Positions 1-14,228 are shown, counted from the stretch's first letter. The stretch: 64,000 nt of DNA from Gonatopus flavifemur (GCA_018340375.1 JAFFJZ010000001.1:11798001-11862000), one strand, 5' to 3'. Notes: generated from the sequence alone by a model not told the origin. Program-made: numbers and translations.

Positions 1-600
1 AAGAATCTGTATCTTTAAAACCATTCTGTATCTTTAAAACCATTGTTGTGCTCACCACCCTGCTCAAAAAACCGGATAAGACCCGAATAGAACTTGAATG
101 CGCATCGGAACTTCATCCGGGTCTTTACGGTGACCTATCCGGTTTTTGTATCCTGGTCTCGTCCGGGACTATCCGGGACTCGGTCAGGAATATCCCCACG
201 AATTTGAGTTGAGACCTGTATAGGACCCGTATAAGTGTCGGAACTTTATACAGGTTCATCCGGGAAATGATCGGGTTTTCGTGTTCGGGTTCTTATCAGG
301 GTCCACTCTGGGTCTGACTCGGGATTCATTTCAAGATTTCCCTTCGGAACCCGGATGGGACCCGTATGGGCATGGGAACTTTATCCGGGTCTATACGGTG
401 ACTTATACGGTTCTTGTGTCCTAGTCTCATCCGGGACCATCCGGAATTCATTCGGGATTTTTCCCACGAATTGAAGTTGGGAACCGGATAAGAGCCGCAA
501 AACAGTCGGAACTTTATCCGGGTTCATCCGGGAATCAATCGGATTCTTGTATTTGGGTCCTAATCGAGTTCTGTTCGGGTCTCATTTGGATTCATCTGAA
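1..600. repeat. Degenerate CCGGATAAGACCCG-type repeat
   Basis: Dense scattered copies of ATCCGGG/CCCGGAT words, such as AACCGGATAAGACCCG and TTTATCCGGGT. They are the same kind as the interior of the element at 831-2,865. A possible element end (CCCTGCTCAAAAAACCGG) lies at 58-75. No partner end was found, so this is probably a truncated copy. Confidence 0.6.
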
Positions 601-699
601 ACATCTCGATCTATATTATTGTGCAGAAAAAAATTTTTTTGTAATAATTCGATGTTATATGCGTTGCAGACGATTTTTCTTATTCTAATTACCGATGAA

Positions 700-800
700 A
701 ATCAATTTATAATTGAATTGTTGGAAGTTCGCTCAGCGAGGATTGAACTCGGGTCCTGCGAGTGGGAGACAAAGCCTCTATCACATCACTCCGAGATGAC
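700..800 (-). repeat. tRNA-derived SINE-like head
   Basis: Read on the minus strand it has a rough A box (TGATGTGATAGAGG) and, about 40 bp on, a B box (GAGTTCAATCC), as in a decayed tRNA. A related sequence is at 5,050-5,140 on the plus strand (GATGTGATAAAGAC ... GGGTTCAATCC). The stems do not pair well, so it is not a working tRNA. Confidence 0.5.
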
Positions 801-830
801 GACAAAACACTTACAGAGTCTTTTATTACA

Positions 831-2865
831 CCCTAGTGAGGAAAACCGGATAAAGGTCAGATAGGACCCGGACTGGGACCCGAACGAAGTGATATCCCGG
901 TGCATACAAGTATTACACGGGAAAGGTTGTTCGTTTCGGGTATATATTCGGGTCTATACGGGTGCAGTATCGAGACTACGAAATGGGAATCGGACATGTA
1001 TCCGGGTTCATTTGGGTCCTATCTGGGAAAATTTTCGGGAATAGGTTTTAGATACGAGTTTATCCAGGTAGTGGCCGGGAACTTTGAGGCTTAAGATGGA
1101 CACATATTTGGGTTCATCCGGGAATGATACGGGAATGATTCACCGAAATTCATTTGTAAGTCTCAATAGGAATCCGTTCCGGGTCTATCCGCTTCTATCT
1201 GGAACAGTTTCAGAAATATGGTTTTATATACGGGTCTATCCGAATTGGGCTCGGAAACTTTGGAGCTCAAAACGGATACGTATCCGGGTTTATCCAGGAG
1301 TGATACGAAAATAATTCACCAAAATTCATTTATAAGTATCAATCGTAATTTATTTCGGGTGTATCCGGGTACTATCTGGGGCAGTTTCAGAAAGATGGTT
1401 TTCTATACTGGTCTATTCGGGTTGTGCCCGGGAATCTTGAAGCGCAAAACGGATAAGTATTCGGGTTTATCCGGGAGTAATACAAAAATTCATCATCGGA
1501 ATTCATTCAGAAGTTTCAATTGGCATTCATTCCAGATTTATCTAGATGCGATCTGAAGAAGTTTTCGAAGAATGGTTTCATGTACAGATTTGTGCGGGTT
1601 GCTACTCGTTAACTACACCGCTTCAAGCGGATATATGCTCGGCTTAATCCGGGTTCCATCTGGAAAAGTCAAGATGTATTCTCGTATTGATCCCGCACGA
1701 ACCCGGATACATATCCGCTGTGAGCTTCAAAGTTCCCGTGCACAACCAGAATAGACCTGTATAAAAAACCATGTGTCTGAGACTGTCCCAGATAAAACCC
1801 GGAAAGATCCGGAACGGATTCCGATTGAAACTTATAAATGAATTTCGGTGAATCATTCCCGGATCACTCTTGGATGAACCCGGATATTTATCCATCTTAG
1901 ACCTCAAAGTTCCCGGTCACTACTCGGATACACTTGTATACAAAACCTATCCCCGAAAATTTTCCCAGATGAGACCCGAGTAAACCCGGATACATGTCCG
2001 ATTCCCACTCCGGAGTCCCGGTACTGCACCCGTATAAACCCATATTTGCATCCGAAGCGGAAAAAAACCCCGTATAAACCCTGTATGCACCCGGATACCA
2101 TTCCGTTCCAAGTCTAGTTCGGATGCTATCCGGTCTTTATCCGGTTTCTATCCGGTTTTTTTACCACGGATCCCAATTGAAACTTATTAATTAATTTCGG
2201 TGTCAAATTTTCGTATTACTTCCGGCTGATCCTGGATACATATCCGTTCCAAGCTTCACAGTTCCCGACTGGTATCCGGATAGACCCGAACACGGAACGC
2301 ATTCCCGAAAATTTCCCCGGATAAGATTAGGATTAACCCGGAATGAATCACCATTGAAACTTATTGATCAATTTCGGTGAAAAATCCCCGTATTACTCCC
2401 GAATGATCCCGGATACATACTGTTTTAAGCTGCACAACTCCCGGTCAGTACCTAGATAGACCCGAACACGAAACGCAATTCCGAAAATTGTCCTGGATAG
2501 GACCCGGATTAATCCGGAATGAATCCCGATTGAAACTGATCAATTAATTTCGGTGACGAATTCCCGTATTACTCCTGGATGATCCCGGATACACATCCGT
2601 TCTCAGCCTCGTAGTTCCCGGCTATCACCCGAATAAACTCGTATACAAACCCTATTCCTGAAAATTTTCCCAGATAGAACCCGAATGAACCCGGATTCAT
2701 GTCCGAATCCCACTTCGCAATCCCGGTACTGCACTTGTATAGACCCGTATATATACCCGAAAAGGAAAACCTTCCCCGTGTAAAACCCGTATACACCCGG
2801 ATACCATCCCGTTCCGGAGCTAGTCCGGGTCCTATCCGGTCTTCATCCGGTTTCTTTTACCAGGG
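831..2865. mobile_element. CCC-ended non-autonomous element with large palindromic ATCCGGG interior
   Basis: The left end reads CCCTAGTGAGGAAAACCGG. The right end, read inwards, is CCCTGGTAAAAGAAACCGG. The two continue to match as GGAT-AAG-C-GGATAGGACCCGGACT. The interior is two inverted arms of ATCCGGG-type repeat meeting near 1,640. The spurious ORFs at 900-1,094 (+) and 2,569-2,796 (-) translate to similar peptides, which shows the inversion. Flanks are CA and CG, so no perfect target duplication remains. Confidence 0.7.
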
Positions 2866-4130
2866 CGGGAAATGGTATTCCCTTGCAAATGGTCGACATA
2901 GGGTATTTTTCAGAATGCATTCCAACTTGAAACTCACGGTCCTAGAAAAACAGGCGGTTTTGCGCTTACTCTTTCTTTCTCGAAATTCAAAATTCGGATG
3001 ATGTACCGTGATAGATGAAAGATTTAAGATTGATTCCTAACATTTCCATACTTTATGAATTCAGTTCAGAGTATTTTTGCCGAGAAACTGTTTACTCAGT
3101 CGGTACGCTTGTATGGTGGGTTGCATTAGTGGGGATCGCTGGTATCCCCTCAATCATAGTAGCTGTTTGATCCCAAAACCGCATGGCTTTAGCTCTTGCG
3201 TCGTCCGAAATGGCTGCGACATTGTTACAAGGTGAAAGAACTGCTTACTCCGCTTTGAAATTGCCATTGAACATGCAATTCATTGAAACTCACCCACTCA
3301 CAGAAATAATTTCTTGTTGTTACCATCATTTTATTTTTGATATCGATTTTCCTTTCCGGAAACGAATAGTGTTCGACCGAAGAGCGGTTTTCTTTAAAAG
3401 TTTTCATATCATGGATTGTTAGTAAAAAAAATTATGATCCATGACTTTTGTTTAAAGTAAGAATCTTTATTTCTTGTGAGAACCATCGCTTCTTGTGGTA
3501 AGAAAAATCTTCTTATGCTGAAACTAGATGAATATCCTCAATGGCTAACTAGCGGTTACCATTCGATTATGTTGGTGAGAACAGGACACGCCTACGCGAT
3601 AGAAAGAGGGGTTCGATACTGTCGCTAGTATCCCCTTGAAAGCGACGCTTAACGATGCGCTCCCCTCCCCTTGATTGGCAGCAGAGTAATAGAGTTTTCA
3701 AAATTGATGTCAATGTATCGTGTTGTGAAATAGTGTAGTAATCATAAACTTTGTGATAATCAAATAAAGCAGTGTACCGTGTGCCAGTTACCGTCCCAAG
3801 CGATACACCAATATTTTATTTGAAAAAAATCAATTATTCTAACCATTGAACATTTTGTGTTTCGGGATATCTCCCCAGACAGCAAAACGTACCATCTGAA
3901 CCCCTGATGAAAATATACGCTCGTAGTAAGCGCACTCGAAGTTGACAAGAAACGTCAAAAGGTTCCAATCTTCTCTTGCTGAAGCGCATAATAATCGCTT
4001 GTTGTAGGGTACTGAAATTATACGTTTCCAATGAGCTTTATAAACGTTCAATGCCGTTTTAGGAACAGTCATGTTACGTTCCATGAAGCATAATGCGAAT
4101 CATTCCATACAAACTTTAAGTACCGATTTC
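2866..4130. other. No recognisable feature
   Basis: Unique-looking sequence with short ORFs on both strands (longest about 80 codons) that resemble nothing I know. I see no tRNA, repeat or gene structure here. Confidence 0.5.
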
Positions 4131-4135
4131 AAACT

Positions 4136-5880
4136 ATTGTAGTAAGCCCGAGTCACGCTGGTACTGAGCCAGAGTTGATATTATCATGCGATATGTGTAA
4201 TAGACGGCAATGTGCCAATATTGATATAACTTTAGTTGATTACAAAATCGGTGGTGAACTGACGTTAAAATTACCATCTTGGCAACTTGGCTATTGTAGT
4301 AAGCCGGAGTAACGCCAGTACTGGGCCAGAGTTGGTATTATCATACTATATGTGTGTTAGACAGCAATGTGCCAGTAATGATATGACTCTGACTACAAAA
4401 TCGAGAAGGCGATTGATGTTGAAATTATGATCTTGGCAACTCGTCTGTTGTAGTCAGCCGGAGTCGCGCCAGCATTGAGCCAGAGTTGGTATTATGATTC
4501 AATATGTCCGATAGACGACATGGTACCAGTATTGGTGGGACTCTGTTCGACTACGGAATCGGTAGTCGATTGACATTAAAATCACGATCTTGGCAACGTC
4601 CCTAACAGCAAAATGCTCAGCAAATATGCAGCAAATTGTTGAAAACAAATACAACAACGGTTTGAAGCAATTTGCAGGGACGTTGCGTCGCCAAATGCGC
4701 AACAATATGCTATAAATCTAGGATTTTAGCTTGAGTTGTTATCGCGTTGCTGGGAAGTTGCTTGGTTTCATGAAACTCTCAATCACATGCGTAGCAAATT
4801 CCCAGCAACTTTACGAAAACTCAATGAACAACGTAAGAGCGACGATTGCACAGCAACTTTTGTTGTATGGGTTGATTTTTGTAGTGAGCCGGAGTCGCAC
4901 CAGTATCAAGACAGAGTTGGTATGATCATTCAATACGTTCAATAGAAAACAATGAGCCAGTATTGGTAGAATCTTGTTTCACTACGGAGTCTATGGTAAA
5001 TTGTGTGACTTCAAGGGAATTAGTACAATAAATGGGAATTCAAATGGTCCGTTGTCAACTCGTAGATTAGCTGATGTGATAAAGACTCTGTTACTCACCC
5101 GCAGATGCCGGGTTCAATCCTTGCCCAGTGAACTTTCATGGAACCATTTCCAAAGCGTCTTTCTCAGATAACGGTGATGAGAAAAATAGATTGACAAAGT
5201 TTTGAAAGTTCAAATTCAATGTATTTTTTCTTTACTGGAAATATAACTTCGGGGATCTCTAATTACCAGCACTGTGCCAGTACTGGGTCGGGTCTGAATT
5301 CCTACATAGGATGTATTATTTTGACTCTCTACCACTTCTCATCCAGGTATGGCAGAACAATTGGTTCTGTTGTCATGTTAGAGTTCCGCCATAGTTGGCT
5401 CACATTGAAAATCGGTACCGACGCTGTTGTAAATGTTCTACTGGCCCTTATGTAAAATGATGTTATCATTTTGACTACTTGCCAGTATCGTCGATCCAAC
5501 TGGCCCTGTACTGGTAAGTTTAGATTTGCCAGTATTGGCAACTTTGACAACAGCAATGAGCCAGTACTGGCCCATGTTCCCATTTCACATGGCACACAAC
5601 CGGGCTAGAGCGGGAATAATCCTATACCCTGTACTGGCAAAACAATTGGGCCTTTTGGAATGCCAGAGGTCCACCATGGCAGACTCATATATAACGCCAG
5701 TACTGATACAGTTGTAAATATCATACTGACCCTTACGTAAAATGATGTTATCATTTTGACTACTTGCCAGTACCGTCGATTCAACTGGCCCTGTACTGGT
5801 AAGTTTGGATTTGCCAGTACTGGCAACTCTGTCATCAGTACTGAGCCAGTAGCGGCCCATGTTTCCATTTCCACATGCTG
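4136..5880. repeat. Composite repeat: ~155-bp tandem units, tRNA-like piece and CCAGTACTGGC block
   Basis: Units beginning TTGTAGTaAGCCgGAGT start near 4,136, 4,293 and 4,447, with a further partial unit near 4,876. Each contains CCAGTATTG/GAGCCAGAGTTGGTAT. Then comes a tRNA-like piece (5,050-5,140), and from about 5,260 a block of CCAGTACTGGC palindromes with two near-copies (5,448-5,560 and 5,720-5,835). The same three parts occur in reverse orientation and the same relative order at 35,230-36,060. The right end (read inwards CATGTGGAAATGGAAAC) matches the end of the 35,230 element. Confidence 0.65.
5050..5140 (+). repeat. tRNA-derived SINE-like head inside the composite repeat
   Basis: Contains GCTGATGTGATAAAGAC (A-box-like) and GGGTTCAATCCTTGCC (B-box-like) about 40 bp apart. 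It is related to the minus-strand copies at 700-800 and 35,690-35,750. Confidence 0.5.
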
Positions 5881-6235
5881 AATTAGATTCTGATGCATCT
5901 TTGTATTCGACTCAACCTTGGTTAAAAAAGTGTACGGAATCAAAATAATAATGGAAATTGAATAAGAATTTTATAGCGGCAAATAATCATCGAAATCCAC
6001 TTGAGCCAATTGAAACCTGTTAGACTACATTGAAATTGGTGAGCTCCAATTGCTGAGATCATCATAATCTGCAACATAGATTGTGATACAATTGCATGTC
6101 TCATGTATCACAGAAACTGATGCTGAGAAGTTACAATAGATCATCACAATCTGCAACAGGAAGTGTAATGCATTCGCATGTCCAATGTATGTCAGAAACT
6201 CATGTTCGAAATCATCACAATCTGCAATATAGGTT
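5881..6235. repeat. ATCATCACAATCTGCAA-type repeat, left part
   Basis: Repeats of ATCATCACAATCTGCAA and ATGTATCACAGAAACTGATG. Matching sequence reappears at about 10,020-10,290, which suggests one older element split by the insertions in between. Confidence 0.5.
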
Positions 6236-7333
6236 CCCAGCTAACCAAAGCTGATAAATAACTGGTCAATTATTACCCAATGAGATTGGGTGGGATTGAT
6301 CAATGATTGTCCATTTTTGTGTCCGCATTGGCGACCAATAATTGATCAATTTCAGTGGACCATTGGATTTCCCAATTGGAGGGCAATCTTTGGTCAATGG
6401 CATGGGCATAGGTGCTGCCATCAGCTGTGAACTAATGTGACCCATAATTTGGCAATTATTGGACAATTATTTTGGTTTGAGAATGATCGAAAATTGACCA
6501 ATAACTCTTTATTAATTGATATCTACTATAAAACTTTGAATCACATTTACATACTAATATAATAACTTCAGTGTGAAAGAATTTTGTTCAAATTTGTTGA
6601 ACATGTGTTTTTAATTTTTTCATTTCAAAACTGTGATGACGGCACTGTGGAACTGAATCCGTTCATTTAACATTATAATATATAATTATCCACAATTTGC
6701 GTATTGCTAATTCAAATAGAAATTATAACCCGAAACCACACTTTTTGATTGGAATGGAGTTCAATCGGTTCACTCAGTTACAATAATAATAGAAATTTGC
6801 ATCCATACTCCGAAATTGAAATTCAAACTGAACTTGAAGTTATGAATAACCTCAATTCATCGCGACAATTTTACCGCGCCACGAATAATATAAAATTCGA
6901 CAAGTTGCGATCACTGATACGACGGAGATGAATGAATCGATAAATCACAACAATTTTTTGTAATAAACAATACATAATAAATAATTCTATCTTATTAACA
7001 TGACATGACCGATGCAAAATTCCATATTACCGATAGAAGACAAGTGATGTTTTACATTTCCAGATTTTCGATTATCGACGTATGTTGAATGATAAATTTT
7101 TGGCCAATTCTATGGACCACGAGATTGAGCAATAATTGTCCTGTTCTATGTCCGCATCAGCGACCAACAATTGGCTCTTCAAAAATGATCAATTTTTGAT
7201 CAATCATTATCCAATGAATGGACATGCACATAAAGATCCTACATAATTCCCAAATAATTGATCAATTATTAGCAAATGTCATTGGAATCAATCAAATTGA
7301 CTAATGATTGGAACTAATCCATGGTTGGCTGGG
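6236..7333. mobile_element. CCC-ended non-autonomous element, TT target duplication
   Basis: Left end CCCAGCTAACCAAAGC; right end read inwards CCCAGCCAACCATGG. Flanked by TT on both sides (6,234-6,235 and 7,334-7,335). The interior is rich in TTGATCAAT/ATTGGTCAAT words in both orientations. 1,098 bp, no coding capacity. Confidence 0.7.
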
Positions 7334-7335
7334 TT

Positions 7336-9995
7336 GTTACCAATGTTGGACTGGCCCGCTTGGCTACCCGGCGATCGCCGGGGGCCCGTGGCAAAATGAT
7401 GAATTTCAGAAAATATTTTACAGAGAAAGGGATAAATGTTCAATAATTACAGATTTTCAATGATCACAAATTGTGCAAACTTTAATACTATGATAGTATG
7501 ATGTCCTTTAGCTTCTTATTGAGTTTGCAAAATCTGCATCAATCTCGGTAGCGACCACAATTCAATAATATCTTCTTTAAGTTCCTTACAATTTCACACT
7601 TCACTATGGTATGTATTCATGTAATTATACATGATGAATGATTTGAAGCCAAGGAAATAGGTCCTGTGGATCATTACAATCGTAGGGATATTACGAAAAT
7701 TTATACAAAAATCGGTATTGAATTTTGTAACAAACAGTACCACTAAATTTCATACAGACAAAAAAATTACTTGTCATATTTACCACAATTTGCAATGAAA
7801 TTTGGGATTGGGACAATTTTGGAGTATACTTTATTGCAATTGCCATCAAATCTACTCCAATTTAGTTGGAATTACCACAATTTGTTCTAAAAGATAACAC
7901 AATTTTGTCCCTGTCCCAGAATTTTTTTCCGTTTAGTTAGAAAGATACTGAATGTTTTGTTGCATCGCACAAAAAGAAAATAATTGGTCATTATTTGGTT
8001 AACTAAGAATTAGCAATCTGGGCTACTTTTCAGCTGTCACAGCTACTCACTTAGCGTTAAAAGCAAGAAATGTAGCTTCCACAGCAAAAATTTCATATCT
8101 ATCAGAAAACCTATGCAGTCACAGCTACGATTATTTACTGTAGTAACTAAGAAATAGCTGTAGGTGTAATTATTTTAGCTATAGCAATGAAAACAAGAGA
8201 GCTGAACAAGTGAGTAGCTGCCACAGCCATTTAGTTTCTTTGCGTTCGTTTTTGCGAATACATTTCCATAAGTGACTTTGCATTCAAAAGTTTCCAATAG
8301 AATTAAAATTTCAGATAGAATAACATTTTTTGGGATTAAAATAACATAATGAAAAATTGCTGGGATTTCCCATCAATTTGTAATCTCATGTCTAATATAT
8401 CCCCCATTGGATCACAAAACTCAGTCATTCTTGCTGATAAATTTCTCTCAGTCTATGCAACACAATGAGAACGATCTGAAAACTATGTTATTCTTGAATG
8501 AAACCGGTGTTCCTTAAGTGTGCTGATTGCGTTACATAAGACATGTTTTAGAAATCTATCAGGTATTTTTGAAAAAGTCTTACTTGCAAGATACCCGGGT
8601 GAAAATGGTGTGTTTAGAACGACACGAAAGGGTGACCAAAACAGTGTTCAAATGTGAAAAGAGCGGTAATTGAAACGTTTTAATGCCTCATTTGTTCCAA
8701 CATGCGCAAAAAAAATCGAAATTTTGGTAACTGCAAAGTTACTTGGAAGCGCCTATGGCGAGGCTTAGAGAATGACTAGAGAACGACTAGAGTGATTTGT
8801 ACTAGGTTTTCCGCGCTTCTGGCATCATTCTCAAGTCGCACGATGGAAAAAAGACATTTTCAATGGATTTTCTAACAGTTCAAATGAATGGATTTGGAAC
8901 TTCCTTAATCCTCAATTTGTCACATGGAAGAAATAAATTGCATAAGTTCAAAAAATACCGCAAAAACACATTGCTTCAGGTGTTTGGATTGGAATTTTTT
9001 ACAATAAATGTCATGTCATTTACACACAAAGAGAATTATGTTTCTCCCTTATATATTATGATTCTTCACCATCCACGTAGTGGATTCACGATTTGATACC
9101 AACTCCTCCTTTCATGCATGTGCTACCTGGCTTATGATTATTTTAATACAGCACTGAGTAAAAACAAAAGCGTATCTAGTGAACCGTTAAAGAGTTCTTT
9201 GAGAGTACTGGAATACTACTTTCGGTATTCTCAAAGAACTCGTTAATGTCCTAAACATTGAACTCTTCTAGAACTCCATAGGAATTCATTAGTTCGAAAA
9301 GAGTTCTTGAAAAATTCTATTTCTGTTCTTGAAAAAGAATGTGCTATCTGGGAGTTTCAGTCGTTTATTGATTTCCTGGTGGGTATAAGAAGATGTGAAA
9401 AGTAATAACCTCTAACTGACGAAAATTCTTTACAATTTCGTTCCTGAACATCTAAAAACCATGAGGTACCCCACATTGATGTTTAGAGCACAATCTTATA
9501 CAGAAAAAAATGAGTAATTGGTTGGAACAAGTGAACAAAATAGGTACATATGCGCTTGTCGAAAATAATGATCATTTCAACCAACTGGTTATAGTTGTTT
9601 CAACTGTGCATGTTGTTTTTCTGACCCACTTATGAGTCAAAACAACTATCCGGTTAGTTGGAATAATAATTCACCTCATATACTGAGGACCCAATTTCTT
9701 AGACTGACAGAAAATTTTCTTTGCCTTCATTGTAATAAATCGTTTTTTCAATGGAAAGAAACTTCAGTTCAATGGAAAAAATTATAACAAATATATTCTT
9801 CCTTGAATTCGAATTCAATGAAATGAATCATTGAAATCAAAATGAATCACAGGGAGTTGTAATCAGTGTGATTCTCTCCCTTTTTTTTCTTTTTTTGAAA
9901 GTCAACAATTATTCCATCCCCTTCATAGGGGCCCCGGCACGGTCGTCCACCGGGGGCCCTGGAATGAGCCAGTCCGACACTGGTTGTTACACATA
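7336..9995. mobile_element. Block bounded by inverted GGACTGGCC...GGGGGCCC sequences
   Basis: GTTGTTACCAATGTTGGACTGG followed by CCGGGGGCCC near 7,335-7,390 is mirrored at about 9,935-9,990 (read inwards GTAACAACCAGTGTCGGACTGG, then GGGCCCCCGG). The inner 2.5 kb has no recognisable gene. It contains smaller repeats such as GTAGCTG-rich sequence at 8,030-8,230 and an AGAGTTCTT repeat ending GTGCTATCTGGG at 9,352. Confidence 0.45.
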
Positions 9996-9999
9996 TGTG

Positions 10000-10290
10000 T
10001 ATCTAATGTACCTCAGGATCTGATAATAGAGAATGATCACATATCATCATAATTTGCAGTATAGTTTGTGATGCATTTGTGTGTCTAATGTACCACAGAA
10101 ACTGATGCTGAAAAATAATCACAAAAATAATATCACGATCTGCGACACTTAGTGTAGTACATTTGTATGACAAATGTTATACAGATATTGAACTACAGTG
10201 CGTGAGATCCAAATGATTATCATTCGATCTTCCTTTATAGAACATCACATACTGCGCCTCATGTGATATCACGTTTGGCTATCTGGGTGA
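10000..10290. repeat. ATCATCATAATTTGCA-type repeat, right part
   Basis: Diverged copy of the 5,881-6,235 repeat (ATGTACCACAGAAACTGATGCTGA is shared in part). It ends with GGCTATCTGGG at 10,287, a terminal sequence shared with elements at 22,068-22,314 and near 63,950. Confidence 0.45.
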
Positions 10291-13200
10291 TATAGATCTA
10301 CGTATATTTAACTAGATTTATTCAGACCTAAATACATCAACATTTCTCATTTTTTAAATCTAGCAAATCTAATTAGATCTACGTAGATCTTGATCATTCC
10401 CTCCCAGGCATATACAGTAGAGATGAGTAAAAATCAGTGTTTACGGCACGAAAAATAGAGCCAAACCGCCTTTGCCTGCCAAATTTGAACGAGTCAGTCG
10501 TTCTATCCGGCTCATATCTTCTTCTCCCTTCTGTAAAATTGAAAATGATTGCAGCCTCGGACAACAAAATGTGTGTCAAAGAATTTTTCGAAACCCCTTC
10601 AAGAACTGAAATATATGAAAAGAGTTTTGGGAAAATTGATGAACCCAACTTTCTACCGTCCGAGGTTCTCAATTATGGAACAAAAACATGAAGGATCAAT
10701 GGAAATCTCAAAACAAAAATGGAATAATTTTACAATCACTTTTTAATAGTTGCAATAGAAAAAACAATGTACAGACAAGGAATTCGTTATTCCTATAAAC
10801 TGACGAATGTTACCTATGTAAAACGTTAACTGTGTCGTAGTGAAAAAGAAAGGAAAGAAAAAACGAATGGTTTAAAATTAAAACATCATTACACGTAATG
10901 AGTGGGCTTACTTTTTACCTAATCCTCTTATCTGTTAATCGTGTTTTTCTTTTTTCCTTCATTTTACCTAATTACAATGATTGAAATATTAACTATAATT
11001 ACGCCCGTATATTAGATAACACAGGCGGTGTGTGTGTGTGTTTTTTTTTCTTTTCTGTGTATACATAATGAAGATTCTTAAATGCTACACGATGTTCTTG
11101 TCATGTTCTCTTTCTTCTTTACTTTGGTTTTAAATTAAGGACTAGCGTGTTGAACTTCGCTCTATCTTTGTGTACATGTAAAATATTTCATAAATTCTCC
11201 TTTTTTTCTTGCCCCTTTGGTCATATACTTTTATAAACAATAGGTACAAAAATCTGGCAGTCAACTTCATTTCAAAACAATTCGAAGCGTCGAGATTATA
11301 GCCATTCGAATCGATATCGAATTTCACTAATTTGAAAAAAAAAAACAAATCATTTTCCTCAAAGTTATTCGCAAAATTAATCGTACTCGGCAACTCGAGA
11401 TATTGTGTGCGATGAGAACTTATATATTATAACACATATAAATATGTTTTGTTCTTCGAATTTTTCAATATATTTGTGCATTGCATTACAATTGTATCGA
11501 TCGAAATTGTTTTGAGTGGAAAAGAAAGTGATTTTATTTATCTATCTAACTATGTCTCCATTTTTCTCTTGTCATGTTTTCTGTCGTATCATAGCGAAGA
11601 GATATATGTAGTATGGTGCGATGAAGGCACAAGGCATATATATTATTCATTCAATCTTGTGCATGTGTGCAGTTGAAAAAATCGCACAAGATAATCGTTG
11701 CACATAAATATATATTTGTTATAAGCTACATTGTTAATTCATATTTGTAAAAAAGATCATATACGATAAACTGAGATACATAAAGAAAAAGCGAAGCTCA
11801 CAGGGATAATTTATATGTACCATTTAGAATCAGAAATGTAATTTAGAATTAGAATGTAAAAATACTATGCATATGTACAATAATACCAATTATGAGTATT
11901 TAATTGTTGTATGTTACATCTTGCTTAATAATACGAGAGCTTTCGAGTCTCTTTTCTTTGTGTCTCATTTTTTTCTATTTCATGTTTTTCTTTGTTTCAT
12001 GATTGCTCACAATAATTTCTCAGTTGTGTGTTCGGATAATAATAATATATATACATATATATTACGTTTGTATCAACGAACAATATTAAGAACTTTTTTC
12101 ATTTCGTCGTAGCGACGAATGTAAAAGTCGATCAAAGGTTTTATTCTAATCGTGTGTATATTATATGCATTTTTGTACATTAAACATCAAAAACACCAAT
12201 CGATTGGCACGATAACGGAAGCAACATACATCAATAATATTTCATTCGATAATTGATTCTCCAAACTTTAAGAGATAGTTATAATGAAATTACGAATCTC
12301 ATTACTGCTCTCTCTGGCGTGTTTTGTTATTACAAAATTTAATTTCGAAGGGATAGTCTTTTTAATGAAAACATGAGAACGATGAGAATACATTCAATTA
12401 TGAATCTCTAAACTGATACAAAAGCTCTCGATATTGTGTCTTCTTTGTTCACTCGTTTATCAATTTATTCTGATATAATTCGTTATGCAATTCATTACCA
12501 TATCTATGTAAAAATTCTTATTTACATTATATACACGTTATTCGAAACGATTAATTTAATTTTCCGTATCTTAATGATTGTATAATTAGGATTGACTATG
12601 CCTTAAAATAATCAACGGAATTATTTTTTTTTTTTCTCGTTACGAATTACCCATTATGTCAATATTATATTTTTTTAAATATGTAAAATATCAAATATCG
12701 TTACTGCGTTTTAGATGGTATGTCCATCTCCAAGGTACCATATTGGACGAAATTATCGGTTCGTCTAACGATGTCTAGAGAACTTGGATGAGCAAATACT
12801 TTGGAGATTACATAATAATCTAATTATAGTTGATAATGAAAGAATAAAATAATATTATAATAACATGTACGCATGTACAGCGGGTCGGTAGCATGCTTGA
12901 GTGTATTTTGTGTATGTATGGGTGTATGTATACACATATATATATACGTATAAACAATTTCTTGCTATCATTACAAATATAAAACATGTATATGTAAATA
13001 GAACTCTTAATTATGCGCGAACATGTTTTTTTTCTAATTGAGCGTACTTGAAAAATCTCATTTCTTTTACCATATCAGTCTGAGAAGTTGTACGTTGGTT
13101 TTTCTCTTTACGTTCAACTTCCTTTTTTTTCACACAAAACAGAGCGCCATTCTTTAACAATCCCTTCATCATCATTTCGCAAGCTTTTTAAAATCTACCA

Positions 13201-14228
13201 TCAACAAATGATTTTTGCAATGAAATAACAATGACGTATGCTATATACGACACACGGGAAAACGGTATATTTATTATTCATTAAACTTTCAAACAATGTG
13301 TGCAACCATGAAACGCACGAGAAAATTCTTGCAATTTTCCTAAATGCTCAAATTCGAGTTCTATCGTATTTCAACAATTTTCTATGACCGACTTTCAAGC
13401 AGATTTTCGAAATTCTTCTCCGTACAGATTTACACCTGTCCTATTGAAAATCATAAATGAATCTGGATGAATAGAGACACAACTTGAGAAAAATGCATCT
13501 CTATTCAGAAATTTTATACAATTTTGATAAAGAATTCTATACAAATTCAACAAAAATTCTATATAAATTAGGGATGCACGAGACTCGAGACGATACTGTT
13601 GTATTTGAACTCGAGACTCGATACTCGAGAATATCGTCGATACTGGGGGTGCACAGAAGCACGAGACTAATATCGGTATCGTTTTGAAATTGACACGGAA
13701 TTGAGAAGCAAGATGTAATATTCGGACAGTGTCGGCATTAATAGTGTTGATTTTTTTCCATGTGGAAATAATAGAAAAGGAGTATTTCAAAATGATACAT
13801 GTGACAAAATTCCTGTTCAAAAAGAACCGTATATCTCTCTCAAATTATAATAAACGTATATGGTCTGATTTTGGAAATTATCTGGTGGGAAAATTTCACT
13901 GGGAATCTCTGAAAATTTCAAGGACTTTCCGTGCAGTTTCTCAGAGGTGTTCATAGTTTTTCAAAGATGTTCATAGATATTCAGAGGAATTTTCAGTGGA
14001 AGAACATTTTCAGTGTTTCCAGATGTCCAGACTGATAGAAAGATTAATTATACATTCATATTGAATTTAAACTTCAATTGATTGATATCAATACAAAAAT
14101 AATAGATAATTTAAGCATTTATTCGGCTGCACACAATAATATCCCACGAAAATTGTAGATGATATTCCAGTAATATCATATGAATATCATCAGTTGTTAG
14201 GACAAATTCAACATAGGTCTTGGAGAGA

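Noticed and set aside
900..2800. Runs of ORFs on both strands with similar peptides (for example 900-1,094 + and 2,569-2,796 -).
   Set aside because: They are translations of the ATCCGGG repeat in its two orientations, with no start context, domains or splice signals.
9120..9352. Element ending GTGCTATCTGGG at 9,352 as another CCC-group member.
   Set aside because: The right end matches, but I could not find a convincing left end with the same flanking dinucleotide.
10437..10691. 84-codon plus-strand ORF and its 92-codon antisense partner.
   Set aside because: No recognisable domain; overlapping open frames on both strands with no signals suggest chance.
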